DNA of 64,000 nt, from NCBI RefSeq assembly GCF_000620805.1, contig NZ_KK211187.1, positions 176,894 through 240,893 on the forward strand, in the 5' to 3' direction. Below, one piece after another: positions 9,250-17,829 of this stretch. The stretch comes from Exiguobacterium undae DSM 14481. Its GTDB lineage: Bacteria; Bacillota; Bacilli; Exiguobacteriales; Exiguobacteriaceae. Positions within the stretch are counted from its first letter, which is position 1, and each line of letters opens with the position of its first letter. Position numbers and translations under genes: made by a program. The notes under the pieces are model-generated. The model saw only the letters and a list, made by a program, of their open reading frames with translations, had not been told where the DNA came from and searched no databases.

Positions 9250-9648
9250 TCACTCCTTCCCTTGTTTTTCGATATAGTGTCTGATGACGTCGCTTGTCGC
9301 ACCTCCGGTCGTCACTAGACAATAATTTCGAGACCAAAACATTTCTTTCCATAGTTGTTTCTTGACATGCGGAAAGTCTCGTTTGATCAGTCGGCTGCTT
9401 GCACTCTTGTAAGCGTTCAGAAACTTTGACATCTCCGTATTCGGGTGTGCTTTGAACAGCACATGGATATGATCGCCGTCATGAGTCCACTCGTTCAGCG
9501 TGATATGATACGACGCGCCGATTCGTTCGAATGTCTGTCTCGCGAACTCCGAGATGGCGTCATCGATCACTTTTCGTCTGTATTTCACGACGAGGACAAG
9601 ATGATAATTCAGAAGGAAGACTGAATGTTTATTTGTATCCATTTTCAT
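9250..9648 (-). CDS. tnpA: IS200/IS605 Y1 transposase TnpA
   Basis: 132 residues. The HUH motif is DGDHIHVLF (H60, H62) and the catalytic tyrosine is probably Y125 in IRHYIEKQ. Opening NYHLVLVVKYRRKVI is characteristic. Single-domain enzyme that cuts and rejoins single-stranded DNA at the hairpin ends. First gene of the two-gene element, 5 bp ahead of tnpB. Two upstream codon choices exist (M1, M3); the first is kept. Confidence 0.93.
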   Translation of the reverse strand: MKMDTNKHSVFLLNYHLVLVVKYRRKVIDDAISEFARQTFERIGASYHITLNEWTHDGDHIHVLFKAHPNTEMSKFLNAYKSASSRLIKRDFPHVKKQLWKEMFWSRNYCLVTTGGATSDVIRHYIEKQGKE

Positions 9649-9723
9649 TAATATATCAGTCCTTTTGATGAGTTATACTGATTTTATCAAATAATTGCAT
9701 TCTTACCAAGACGAGCGATTCAT

Positions 9724-9769
9724 CTCCCACCTACGCTTGGCTTCGCCCCGGTATGCTTAGAGGTGGGAG
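9724..9769. repeat. Left-end hairpin of the IS element
   Basis: Perfect 9-bp arms CTCCCACCT/AGGTGGGAG enclosing a 28-nt loop, upstream of tnpA. It resembles the right-end hairpin CTCCCACTT, as expected for co-recognised ends. Confidence 0.75.
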
Positions 9770-9820
9770 AATTCTCGCTAAATTTAGTTAAACTGATGAT
9801 GAAAAAAAGGGGGATTTAAA

Positions 9821-10807
9821 ATGAAAGCATTTGTCGTCGAACAATACGGGAAAAACGCTGCGCTGACAGAAAAAGACGTCACACTCGATCAAACGGGGAA
9901 CTACGATTTAAAGATCAAAGTTGAGGGGACGAGCCTGAATCCACTGGACACAAAAATGTTTTTTGGTCATGTGGCGGCAGCTCCGTCAACTGGAATTCTC
10001 CAGGGCGATGTTACGGGGATAGTCATTGAAACTGGAAAGAGTGTGACGTCTTTTTCCATCGGCGATCACGTCATTGCCTTTGGTGGTGGACTCGGAAACC
10101 GGTCCGGGGCATTGGCAGAGGAAATGCTGGTTCCAGAACAGATGGCGGTCCACAGACCGGAACATCTTGACGTTGCGACTGCAGGGTGTTTGCCGGTCAT
10201 CAGTCTGACAGCGATGGAAGTATTGAAGGAACGGGCAGCCGTTTACCCGGGGATGCGATTGTATGTAGCTGGTGGAACAGGTGGTGTCGGACATCTTGTC
10301 GGACAACTCGCCAAACACTATGGGTGTGACGTGACGGCAAGTGCGGCAAATGATGAAAAAGCAACGTGGCTGGACGAGCATGGGATTCGTCCACACCGTT
10401 ACCGGGAAGAATCGGCCGAACAACTTTTAAAACGTCTTGGTCATGACGGATTTGATGTCATCATCGATACGGTCGGAGGAGATCATTTGCAAGAGTCCTT
10501 CATCCTCGCAAAAGAACGCGGCAAAATCATCTCTATCGCGACGCGGACGACACAAGATTTGACGCCGATGCACAGTAAGGCACTAACGCTCGAAGCCGTC
10601 TTTGTTGCTCTTCCATTGCTGAAAGGGAAAGAGGAAGAGATGTTACAGCAAAAAAAGCACTTGGCAGAAGTCGCGCAACTCGTAGCGGATGGAGTCATTG
10701 ATCTTGTGATCGAAGAGCACGTGCCTTGGCAGATCGATGCATTGAACGCTGCCTATCAAACTTTTGATTTACGGTCGCATTTTGGAAAAGTAAGTATCAC
10801 TAAATGA
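9821..10807 (+). CDS. Zinc-type MDR alcohol dehydrogenase/quinone oxidoreductase
   Basis: 328 residues of the medium-chain dehydrogenase/reductase superfamily. N-terminal GroES-like part includes EGTSLNPLDTKM, followed by GDVTGIVIETG. A Rossmann NAD(P) site appears at YVAGGTGGVGHLVGQLAK (about 148-165), then DTVGG. Structural-zinc cysteines are absent, so it is more like the zinc-independent quinone reductase branch. Substrate unknown. AAGGGGGA lies before the ATG. It sits directly beyond the IS left end, so its promoter may have been altered by the insertion. Confidence 0.8.
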   Translation: MKAFVVEQYGKNAALTEKDVTLDQTGNYDLKIKVEGTSLNPLDTKMFFGHVAAAPSTGILQGDVTGIVIETGKSVTSFSIGDHVIAFGGGLGNRSGALAEEMLVPEQMAVHRPEHLDVATAGCLPVISLTAMEVLKERAAVYPGMRLYVAGGTGGVGHLVGQLAKHYGCDVTASAANDEKATWLDEHGIRPHRYREESAEQLLKRLGHDGFDVIIDTVGGDHLQESFILAKERGKIISIATRTTQDLTPMHSKALTLEAVFVALPLLKGKEEEMLQQKKHLAEVAQLVADGVIDLVIEEHVPWQIDALNAAYQTFDLRSHFGKVSITK

Positions 10808-10866
10808 GTAGTTATTTTTCCTAAAAGTAATGATTCGCTATTCAGTATGCTTTTCCTTTTAATCCC

Positions 10867-10903
10867 AAAAAAATTCTGCTGATGAAAAAACCATCAGCAG
10901 AAT
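10867..10903 (-). terminator. Terminator of the RlmI-like gene
   Basis: Stem ATTCTGCTGATG/CATCAGCAGAAT with seven T on the minus strand. Confidence 0.9.
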
Positions 10904-10917
10904 CGTTGGATTATTGA

Positions 10918-12105
10918 TTATTTACGGCGGACTAAAACCGATTTTAACGTGACTTCTTTTAAAGAAGGGTGTTCCGGAAAATCAGGTAACGACGTACTTT
11001 CCCAAACGATGTCGTACGTTTGGCGAAGCTTTTTGAAGGCTTGGTCGACCATCTTCATAAACCGAACTTGATCAAACAGCGGACAATCCGTCGTCACGAG
11101 CAACAACCCGCCACGATGCGTCATATGAATCGTCTGTTGAATCAATGCCGTCAAATCAACTTCGGCCCGGAAATGACGTGCCTGTGTTTTGACGAGCGCC
11201 GGTGGATGAACGATGACAAAGTCAAAGCGTGTTTTTTTGTCCGCTTGATCGATGTAATCAAACGCATCTTGCACAAGAATCGTTTGTGTCGCCGGATCCA
11301 GTTGATGCAGCTCGAGTTGTTCGATTGTCTTATTGCGGCTCCGGGTCGAGAAATCGACACTCGTTGTTTCAGTCGCACCACCGAGCAACGCCGAGGCGGT
11401 CAACGTACCGGTATCCGAAAAGAGATTCAGGACACGTCGGTCTGCGGCATGTTCTTTGACGATCGAACGGAGCTCGCGTTGCTGGATATCGAGTCCGGTG
11501 CGCATACCGGCGTCCAAATGGTACAACAACGGTCGACCGTTTTCTTGCAGGACTTCCGGGAAGTCACCACGTTCACCGGCTAAGAAGTCATCCCCTTTGA
11601 CAGGTTGACCGTCAATCTGGAAAGCCCGTTTTTCGTAGATACTTTTAAAATGAATGAGTGACTCAAGAGCCGAGACGATATCCTGCTTAAAGGAATAGAT
11701 GCCTTCGTTCTCAAACGTGATTAAGTAATGATGATCAAAACAATCGATCGTCAGTCCACCGATGCCGTCGCCGGAACCGTTGAAGACCCGGAACGTATCA
11801 ATCAAATCATTTTCAAAAAAATCATTTCGACGATCGAGGGCAACCTCGATTTTTTCTTTGAAGAAAGCTTCATCGATGTCTTGCAGTTCATCGGTTGAAA
11901 GTAACCAGCCAAGACCTTTTTCCTGCTTGCCAAAGTAACCGGTCGCAAGGTATTCTTTATCTTCTGTTGTCAGCCGGAGCAAGGCACCGGCTTCTTTTAG
12001 ATGATTGCTCTTTTGAAACAGTTCTTTGTACAGAAGCGGTTGTCCGTTTGTAATTTGTTCGATGGCCGTCGTTTTAACGACGACCGGATAAATTTCACGT
12101 GGCAC
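10918..12105 (-). CDS. RlmI-like class I rRNA methyltransferase with atypical motif IV
   Basis: 395 residues with the RlmI-type layout: N-terminal PUA-like part (about 1-75), an EEHAD-style middle, and a Rossmann methyltransferase domain from about 190. SAM motif RVLNLFSDTGTLTASAL (224-240) has Asp where the family usually has Tyr in FSYTG. Motif IV reads FDFVIVHPP (295-302), His replacing the usual Asp of DPP. A Cys remains in VTTDCPLF. Related proteins methylate cytosine in 23S rRNA; whether this one is active is open. Start is GTG with GAGGAA about 8 nt upstream. Confidence 0.75.
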   Translation of the reverse strand: MPREIYPVVVKTTAIEQITNGQPLLYKELFQKSNHLKEAGALLRLTTEDKEYLATGYFGKQEKGLGWLLSTDELQDIDEAFFKEKIEVALDRRNDFFENDLIDTFRVFNGSGDGIGGLTIDCFDHHYLITFENEGIYSFKQDIVSALESLIHFKSIYEKRAFQIDGQPVKGDDFLAGERGDFPEVLQENGRPLLYHLDAGMRTGLDIQQRELRSIVKEHAADRRVLNLFSDTGTLTASALLGGATETTSVDFSTRSRNKTIEQLELHQLDPATQTILVQDAFDYIDQADKKTRFDFVIVHPPALVKTQARHFRAEVDLTALIQQTIHMTHRGGLLLVTTDCPLFDQVRFMKMVDQAFKKLRQTYDIVWESTSLPDFPEHPSLKEVTLKSVLVRRK

Positions 12106-12125
12106 ATAAGTTCCTCATTTCTAGT

Positions 12126-12178
12126 TGTGGATAAGTTCAGTTATTATACCATAGGCGAAGTTATCCACATGTGGATAA
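12126..12178. promoter_or_regulatory. Cluster of three perfect DnaA-box 9-mers
   Basis: TGTGGATAA at 12126-12134, TTATCCACA at 12161-12169 and TGTGGATAA at 12170-12178. The last two abut as an 18-bp palindrome. They precede the RlmI-like gene (12105, leftward) and could be a DnaA-responsive site; the binding itself is inferred. Confidence 0.55.
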
Positions 12179-12357
12179 TTTGTTTTTCAGTTAGCTTACG
12201 CTTTAAATGCTTTAACTGTTGATAACTTTATTTTAAATAGTTCATGAGTAAAAAAAGTTGAAATTATTTAAGCTACCTCTATCTAAAAACAGTGCTGGCC
12301 TTTTTTACAAAAGTCCTTTATAGTAAAGACAGGTACTCTAACCATGAGGTGAAAACA

Positions 12358-13614
12358 ATGAAAATTAACAAGCGTGGAAGAGGAAAGTTCAAGCCTCTTA
12401 GTAATTACGAAAATAGTGATATAAAAAATATCTTATTCGAAAAAATTTATGAAGAAACAAATTTAATCATTGAAAATAATGAAGAAGAAAGTTTCTTTAA
12501 TACAATTAAGCGTTCAACTGATTCACATAGTGTAATCAGTCTCTTTTCGGGAGCTGGCGGTCTCGACTTAGGTCTTGAATTAGCTAGTTTAGTAAGCCTT
12601 CACGGAGAAGAGGCAGTTACGAAATCATTTAATTCTAAGGAAGAATTTAAAAAACTTATTGATAAAGGAACAGTAACAGAAACGATTTATTCTAACGATA
12701 TCTTTAGAGAGTCTGCTATTACCTATAAAACAAATTTCCCTAATCAAGTGATCCAAGATTCACGTGATATTAGAAATATTAAGTACTTTCCAGACTGTGA
12801 TTTAATACTCGGAGGGTTTCCTTGCCCAGGTTTTAGTTCTGCCGGTCCACGTTTAATTGATGATGAACGAAACTTTTTATATATTCATTTCATTCGAGCA
12901 ATTATTCAAGCAAGTCCTAAGGTATTTGTCGCAGAAAACGTGAAAGGATTATTAACGCTTGGAAAAGGTGAAGTTGCAAAACAAATTATGGAAGATTTTG
13001 CTTCCGCAGGTTATAAGATTAAGTATCAGTTAGTAAATGCACGAGACTACGGTGTACCGCAATTACGCGAGCGTGTTTTTATTGTAGGAGTTCGGCAAGA
13101 TGTAGATTTTGACTACAAATTTCCTGAACCGACACACGGTCCTTCTAGAGAAAATGAATATGTTACATTAGAAAATGCTATTTCAGATTTACCTGTAAAT
13201 CCTTTAGATGTGTATAGTGGAGGATTTTCTTCCATGTACTTGTCAAGAAATCGAAAAAAAGATTGGACCGATCAAGCTTTTACGATTCAAGCATCAGGTA
13301 GACAGGCTCAACTTTGGCCGGGCGGAGAAAAAATGCTGAAAGTCGGTATTGATGAATGGAAGTTGATTGGGGAGAATCGGAGATTAAGTGTTAGGGAATC
13401 TGCACGAATTCAGACATTCCCAGATTGGTGGGAATTTCACGATGGTGAAAATATGAACACACAATTGAACAATCGTTTAGATAAGCAGTATAAACAGATC
13501 GGAAATGCAGTTCCTGTATTACTCGCACTTCGTATCCTTCAACCAATCACTGACTGGTTAAAGACTGAAGAAGTTATTAAAAATAATACAGAAAAACAAC
13601 TTGAGCTATTTTAA
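12358..13614 (+). CDS. DNA (cytosine-5) methyltransferase
   Basis: 418 residues. Ordered C5-methyltransferase motifs: I SLFSGAGGLDLG (61-72), IV GGFPCPGFSSAG with catalytic C156, VI AENVKG (192-197), VIII QLRERVFIVG (235-244), IX region RRLSVRESARIQTFP (341-355), X QIGNAVP (380-386). The target-recognition region between VIII and IX is short, implying a small recognition sequence. An insertion with acidic and lysine-rich text separates motifs I and II. Start at 12358 has AGGTGA upstream; a 22-codon longer reading lacks one. The gene is AT-rich relative to its neighbours and converges with the nuclease-like gene. Confidence 0.92.
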   Translation: MKINKRGRGKFKPLSNYENSDIKNILFEKIYEETNLIIENNEEESFFNTIKRSTDSHSVISLFSGAGGLDLGLELASLVSLHGEEAVTKSFNSKEEFKKLIDKGTVTETIYSNDIFRESAITYKTNFPNQVIQDSRDIRNIKYFPDCDLILGGFPCPGFSSAGPRLIDDERNFLYIHFIRAIIQASPKVFVAENVKGLLTLGKGEVAKQIMEDFASAGYKIKYQLVNARDYGVPQLRERVFIVGVRQDVDFDYKFPEPTHGPSRENEYVTLENAISDLPVNPLDVYSGGFSSMYLSRNRKKDWTDQAFTIQASGRQAQLWPGGEKMLKVGIDEWKLIGENRRLSVRESARIQTFPDWWEFHDGENMNTQLNNRLDKQYKQIGNAVPVLLALRILQPITDWLKTEEVIKNNTEKQLELF

Positions 13615-13617
13615 AAG

Positions 13618-13662
13618 ACAGGTGATTACTTCAGTATACCAATGAAGTATCACCTGTTTTTT
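13618..13662. terminator. Bidirectional terminator in the restriction island
   Basis: Stem ACAGGTGAT-TACTTCA/TGAAGTA-TCACCTGT between convergent genes, with TTTTTT on the plus strand. Confidence 0.85.
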
Positions 13663-15391
13663 ACTTTATCAATCGTTCGCAAGATAATTTTAAGGAAGAC
13701 CAACCATGGGAAGCACCAGAACTAAACTTAACACGAAGGCGAATTTCTTCTTGACCGGACATCCAAGATAGACGTGTTGTAGTCGAACTGGTTTGTTGTA
13801 CTTCAACGGGTCCTTTTACCTGCAAATAGGAATGAATGCTACACATATTTTGTTGATAAAAAGAAATGACAGAAGTGTTCGTTCCAATCATGTTTCTTAG
13901 ACCTGATTCTAATGAAGTTTGACTGGCTTTTTTTAAATGCTCAGTAATTTTATGAGATACGATTGAGAGTACTTCTTTCCTAGTCAACAGATCCGACTGA
14001 TATTTTTCTTTGATTCGAGCAATATATAGTTGCATGTCATCATAAATATCAAAGTAATGATAGGATAAAATACTACCAACTCCAGGATTTTTGAGTGTCA
14101 TCATCGAATTCCTCTTTTTCAAAGCTTTTAATGATAAAGGGATTTCAATATACGTATTTTTATGATTGATTGTAAAAATAACATCTGCGGTTTCGAGTTT
14201 ATTTGATACATAACTATCCGCTACAAGTTGGACTTGCTGAATCGTGTAAAACTCTCCAAAACGCTCTTTTAGAAACACTGAAAGTGAATGATAAGTAGTT
14301 TCCGAACAAGTAATCAATTGTTCAAGCATTTCACTATTTAAATTTCCATAATGTTTTTCAAATGTACTGTGTATAATTTCAGCATCAACTATATTTATTG
14401 ATGGATTTTTCTTGATGAACCGATAGATTAAGAGTGCTTCGTTACATCTACCAATTGCATTACTATTATTTGATGCAGGAACGTATGTATGACTATCTAA
14501 TATATCTTCAAATGTATTTAAAAACTGATTGTTTATGCTCTCAAATTGTTGAGGGAGCTGCTCTGTTAAATGGATAGAAGAGGATAGTTTAGTTGCTAAC
14601 TTGATTGACGAAGATAAAGAAGATTCAAATTTAAAACGTAATTCTAATTCAAAATCATCAATATAAATATAGATTGAAGAAGTGTTTTTCTTTAATAGAT
14701 AAATGTTGTGAAATGATTTAAGTGTTTGTTGCTGCATTTCAACATGAATTGATTTATTAATATCTTGAATCGAGAGCACTTTGTACTCTTCAATGAGTGA
14801 GAGCTCCTTAAAACCATTAAAAATGAGAGTGTGGTTCGTGTTCAATAACTTAAGCAAAATGGAATAGCACTGATCACGAATACTTTCTAAAATCATTTTG
14901 CGATACTGTTTAGATTCTAGTTGATTTAGTTGTAGGAGACTCACTTGTTTTTTTAGATCCCGCTCCGATAAATAAAGATGCGGTAGGTTTTTTTGATCAA
15001 GAATGTATCGGTATAAACGTTCACGTTCTTGATCAATAATGGAGTTTAACTGAATTTGTGCTTCAGGAAGGTTAAAGTATTTGTCTAGAAATGACTTTGC
15101 ACCTGGATTTTTTGGTTGAATACTTCCTGTTTTTTTTAGTGAAAACAGATGAATGGGTATGATTCGATCGTTTTGATAAAGATAAAGATCAGCACGATGA
15201 TCGAAGTTAGAAAACTCGAATTTGGATTGAACATCGGTTAAACCAGGAAATTGTGTAAATAAAAAATGTGCGGTCATCCAGCTTGGATCGTTTGTAGATG
15301 GATTACTCGAACTATTTTGGATTAAATGTTTTAAGTAAAGTGACACTTGCTTAGTATGTGTATCACCAGATGTTTTTTGTGTTTGGCCCAC
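13661..15391 (-). CDS. Putative type II restriction endonuclease, two homologous halves
   Basis: 576 residues, no family recognised with certainty. Two similar halves are visible. Segment 67-106 contains AD, then FSLKK, then KNPGAKSFLDKYF. Segment 402-447 contains AD, then LSLKA, then KNPGVGSILSYHYF. A second pair follows in each half: VEMQQQ...LELRFKFESS...SSIKL (218-264) and VEVQQT...IRLRVKFSSG...SSLKL (529-569). The spaced D...SLK pattern (D68...S84-L-K86; D403...S420-L-K422) resembles variant PD-(D/E)XK sites such as the D...NIK of MspI. Next to a C5 methyltransferase this suggests the cognate nuclease. Start GTG has GGAGG 10 nt upstream. AT-rich. Confidence 0.55.
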   Translation of the reverse strand: MGQTQKTSGDTHTKQVSLYLKHLIQNSSSNPSTNDPSWMTAHFLFTQFPGLTDVQSKFEFSNFDHRADLYLYQNDRIIPIHLFSLKKTGSIQPKNPGAKSFLDKYFNLPEAQIQLNSIIDQERERLYRYILDQKNLPHLYLSERDLKKQVSLLQLNQLESKQYRKMILESIRDQCYSILLKLLNTNHTLIFNGFKELSLIEEYKVLSIQDINKSIHVEMQQQTLKSFHNIYLLKKNTSSIYIYIDDFELELRFKFESSLSSSIKLATKLSSSIHLTEQLPQQFESINNQFLNTFEDILDSHTYVPASNNSNAIGRCNEALLIYRFIKKNPSINIVDAEIIHSTFEKHYGNLNSEMLEQLITCSETTYHSLSVFLKERFGEFYTIQQVQLVADSYVSNKLETADVIFTINHKNTYIEIPLSLKALKKRNSMMTLKNPGVGSILSYHYFDIYDDMQLYIARIKEKYQSDLLTRKEVLSIVSHKITEHLKKASQTSLESGLRNMIGTNTSVISFYQQNMCSIHSYLQVKGPVEVQQTSSTTTRLSWMSGQEEIRLRVKFSSGASHGWSSLKLSCERLIK

Positions 15392-15435
15392 GAATAGTTT
15401 TCCTCCAATGTACTAAGAAAGTAGGTGAACGCTGT

Positions 15436-16260
15436 ATGACACAGCAAAAAAATGTTCAATTAATAAAAAAACTAGTGAAAGAATGGTTGGAAGTCTTTGC
15501 TATTACAAATAACATACCATTATTAAAAGAAGGTGACCGTTTAATTTTAAATGAGAAAAAAATTGGTATTAGAGGATCTAAAGGTGGAGTCTCAACTAAC
15601 CGTTTCGGAATACGTGAAACGAAAGAAAGTGATTATGACTATTTAATTTTTAGTGTGTCTGAACTAGAATTTCCCCAAACGATCAATGAATTGCAATTTG
15701 TATTATTGGAGCGTTCAAAACTAGTAGATTTAAAAAAGATTCTTGGAACATCTGATAAATCTTTTAAAATGGATAATCACTATAAATTTATAAACTTTGA
15801 AGAATTTAAAAGTGACTTTCAAAATAATATTCAAGAAAATATGGAATACTTCGTTGATGAAGTAGAACAACTAAATTCTTTTATCGAAGAACAGATGGCT
15901 ACTTACGCTAGCGAATCATACGATGAAGGTACAAAGAAAATGATGAATCATTATATGTTAGAAAGAAACTCAACAGTAGTAAGAAAAGCGAAGGAAAAAT
16001 TTGAAGAAATAAACGGTCGTTTGTTTTGTGAAATTTGTCATTTTGACTATTTTAGAGTTTACGGATCTCTGGGGAGCAGATATATCGAAGCGCATCATAA
16101 AAATCCTTTAGGTTTGAATGGTCAAACAACAACTAAAATAGAGGATCTAGCACTTTTATGTGCTAATTGCCACCGGATGATACATAGAATAATGAAAATC
16201 CAACCGGATGGTACGTATGAAACCTGGAAGGTAGTGTTACAAAAAGAAATCAATAATTAA
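15436..16260 (+). CDS. HNH endonuclease of the restriction island
   Basis: 274 residues. C-terminal HNH/zinc nuclease: CEIC (198-201), EAHHKNPL (219-226), LLCANCHRMIH (241-250), giving the CxxC...HH...CxxCH...H arrangement. The N-terminal 190 residues are unrecognised; GSKGGVSTNRFGIRE may be a binding part. It starts 44 bp from the divergent nuclease-like gene, so the two share a promoter region. AGGTGA precedes the ATG at 15436. It may be a second restriction activity, a modified-DNA-specific (McrA-like) nuclease, or the true partner of the methyltransferase. AT-rich like its neighbours. Confidence 0.75.
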   Translation: MTQQKNVQLIKKLVKEWLEVFAITNNIPLLKEGDRLILNEKKIGIRGSKGGVSTNRFGIRETKESDYDYLIFSVSELEFPQTINELQFVLLERSKLVDLKKILGTSDKSFKMDNHYKFINFEEFKSDFQNNIQENMEYFVDEVEQLNSFIEEQMATYASESYDEGTKKMMNHYMLERNSTVVRKAKEKFEEINGRLFCEICHFDYFRVYGSLGSRYIEAHHKNPLGLNGQTTTKIEDLALLCANCHRMIHRIMKIQPDGTYETWKVVLQKEINN

Positions 16261-16263
16261 CAA

Positions 16264-16304
16264 AAACAGTAAGCTGAATTTTAAGAGTTCAGCTTACTGT
16301 TTTA
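16264..16304. terminator. Bidirectional terminator after HNH gene
   Basis: Perfect 13-bp stem ACAGTAAGCTGAA/TTCAGCTTACTGT with T runs on both strands. It separates the island from the leftward OsmC gene. Confidence 0.9.
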
Positions 16305-16330
16305 TTAAACGAGGAAGTATAAAGTAATCT

Positions 16331-16777
16331 TTAACCTGCCAACTCCACAACCGCTTCTAACGAAACGTTCACGTTACCCGCCAGTGCCCGGGTAATCATA
16401 CACGAGCCTTCCGCTTTTTCGGCAAGACGGCGTGCTTTTGTCAGGTTCGCTTCTGTTGTGTCCGCCGGAAGAATCAATGTCGGTCGATGAATGATGGCGT
16501 CATAGGTGAAGACCCCATTCGTGACGTCGACGATTCCTTCCGATTCCATCGTCAGGGACACTTTCGGAATGTTGTTGCGTTCGAGCATCGCGGCCAGCGT
16601 AATGATGTAACATGTCGCTGCCGCCCCCAGCAACATTTCGTCCGGATTGGTTCCGACACCGGGACCGTCCATCGCGTCCGGAATCGAAATTTTCGTTTTC
16701 AGTTCACCTGTCTCGATCTGTCCGATATCATTCCGATTGCCGGGCCAGTCGGCTGTGAGATGAAAATGGTGTTTCAT
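16331..16777 (-). CDS. OsmC-family thiol peroxidase
   Basis: 148 residues. The two reactive cysteines of OsmC proteins are present in GAAATCYIITLAAMLERN and EGSCMITRAL, and the N-terminal small beta domain ends in GPGVGTNPDEML. OsmC proteins reduce organic peroxides in the cytoplasm. AAGGAGG lies 10 nt before the ATG. Single gene; its codon use and GC are those of the host backbone, marking the right edge of the AT-rich island. Confidence 0.88.
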   Translation of the reverse strand: MKHHFHLTADWPGNRNDIGQIETGELKTKISIPDAMDGPGVGTNPDEMLLGAAATCYIITLAAMLERNNIPKVSLTMESEGIVDVTNGVFTYDAIIHRPTLILPADTTEANLTKARRLAEKAEGSCMITRALAGNVNVSLEAVVELAG

Positions 16778-16841
16778 GAATAATCGCCTCCTTCTTTATT
16801 TATCATACGAGTCATTCGTCCGATTTTCGCTTAATTTGCTC

Positions 16842-16877
16842 AAACAAAACCACGCCAAGTCAAAATGGCGTGGTTTT
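16842..16877 (-). terminator. Terminator of the aldo/keto reductase pair
   Basis: Stem AAAACCACGCCA/TGGCGTGGTTTT, followed by GTTTG on the minus strand. Confidence 0.85.
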
Positions 16878-16883
16878 GTTGGG

Positions 16884-17819
16884 TCAGCTAAAGATGTGAT
16901 CGATTTGGCGGATTTCCTCTTCCGTCAATTCCACATCAAGTGTCCGGATTGTATCCGTGACTTGCTCAGCCCGTTTCGCACCTGGAATGATGGCATCAAT
17001 ACCGTCTTGTGCCAAATACCACGCGAGGACGATATGGGCTACTTCGGCATCTTTCGCTTCCGCGATCGGACGTAATAAGTCGACTTTCGCCAAGTTGTCT
17101 TTAAATACATCCTCTTGGAACAACGGATCATTTTTCCGAAGATCATCAAATTTCGTTTCGGCATCGTATTTTCCGGCAAGCAGACCGGCTGCGAGCGGGA
17201 AGTACGGGACAAACGAAATGCCGTGTTCCCGGATGTACGGAAGAATCTCTTTTTCGGCATCGCGCTTAAAGAGGTTGTACTCTCCTTGATAGACATCGAT
17301 ATGACCGTCTTTGTTCGCTTCTTTTAATTGTTCGAGTGAGAAGTTCGAAACCCCGATTGCCCGGATTTTTCCTTCGGCTTTCAACTCGGCAAGTGCGGCG
17401 ACCGCTTCGTCTTTTGGCGTCTGTTCGTCCGGGAAATGAATATAATAGAGGTCGATATAGTCTGTTCGCAGACGTTTTAAGCTGTCCTCGACCGATTGTT
17501 TTAAAAATTCAGGTGAGTTGTTCATGACAACATCTCCGTCGACCAGTTGGTGCGCCCCTTTTGTCGCAAGAATGACCTCTTCACGCTCCACCGTTTCACT
17601 CCAGACTTCTCCGACCAGTTCTTCTGAACGTTCCGGTCCGTAAATGTAGGCGGTATCCAAAAAGTTGATTCCGTTCATCAAGGCGACGCGGACAAGATCC
17701 CGACCTGCCTGTTCATCGAGGTTCGGGTAGAGGTTATGTCCTCCAACCGCGTTGGTCCCAAGACCGATTGGATTGACCGTTAAATTAGATTTTCCGAGTT
17801 TGACTGATTTTTTCATCAT
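16884..17819 (-). CDS. Aldo/keto reductase (second of a pair)
   Basis: 311 residues, TIM-barrel NAD(P)H oxidoreductase. Catalytic Asp-Tyr in FLDTAYIYG, Lys in ATKGAHQ, His in [12 protein letters not shown], cofactor strand [14 protein letters not shown] and C-terminal [19 protein letters not shown] overlaps the stop of the upstream reductase gene, which fixes the start at 17819 (or the adjacent ATG at 17816) rather than at a longer reading. Substrate unknown; family enzymes reduce aldehydes and ketones. Confidence 0.88.
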   Translation of the reverse strand: MMKKSVKLGKSNLTVNPIGLGTNAVGGHNLYPNLDEQAGRDLVRVALMNGINFLDTAYIYGPERSEELVGEVWSETVEREEVILATKGAHQLVDGDVVMNNSPEFLKQSVEDSLKRLRTDYIDLYYIHFPDEQTPKDEAVAALAELKAEGKIRAIGVSNFSLEQLKEANKDGHIDVYQGEYNLFKRDAEKEILPYIREHGISFVPYFPLAAGLLAGKYDAETKFDDLRKNDPLFQEDVFKDNLAKVDLLRPIAEAKDAEVAHIVLAWYLAQDGIDAIIPGAKRAEQVTDTIRTLDVELTEEEIRQIDHIFS

Positions 17820-17829
17820 TGACTCCTCC

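Larger units (their letters stand above)
8035..9790 (-). mobile_element. IS200/IS605-family element with tnpA and tnpB
   Basis: A Y1 transposase gene and a tnpB gene lie in tandem, flanked by subterminal imperfect hairpins and no inverted terminal repeats, as expected for this family. Left-end hairpin 9724-9769, right-end hairpin 8040-8075 (left and right relative to tnpA transcription). Exact ends and the target tetranucleotide cannot be fixed by eye. It sits between pepT and an oxidoreductase gene. Both genes are intact, so the copy could be active. Confidence 0.85.

Noticed and set aside
11020-11583. 187-codon plus-strand open frame opposite the RlmI-like gene
   Set aside because: No ribosome site, no recognisable domain, and it is fully antisense to a clear methyltransferase gene.
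12126-12178. Replication origin
   Set aside because: Three DnaA boxes only, no AT-rich unwinding element with flanking box arrays, and no dnaA/dnaN/rpmH nearby.
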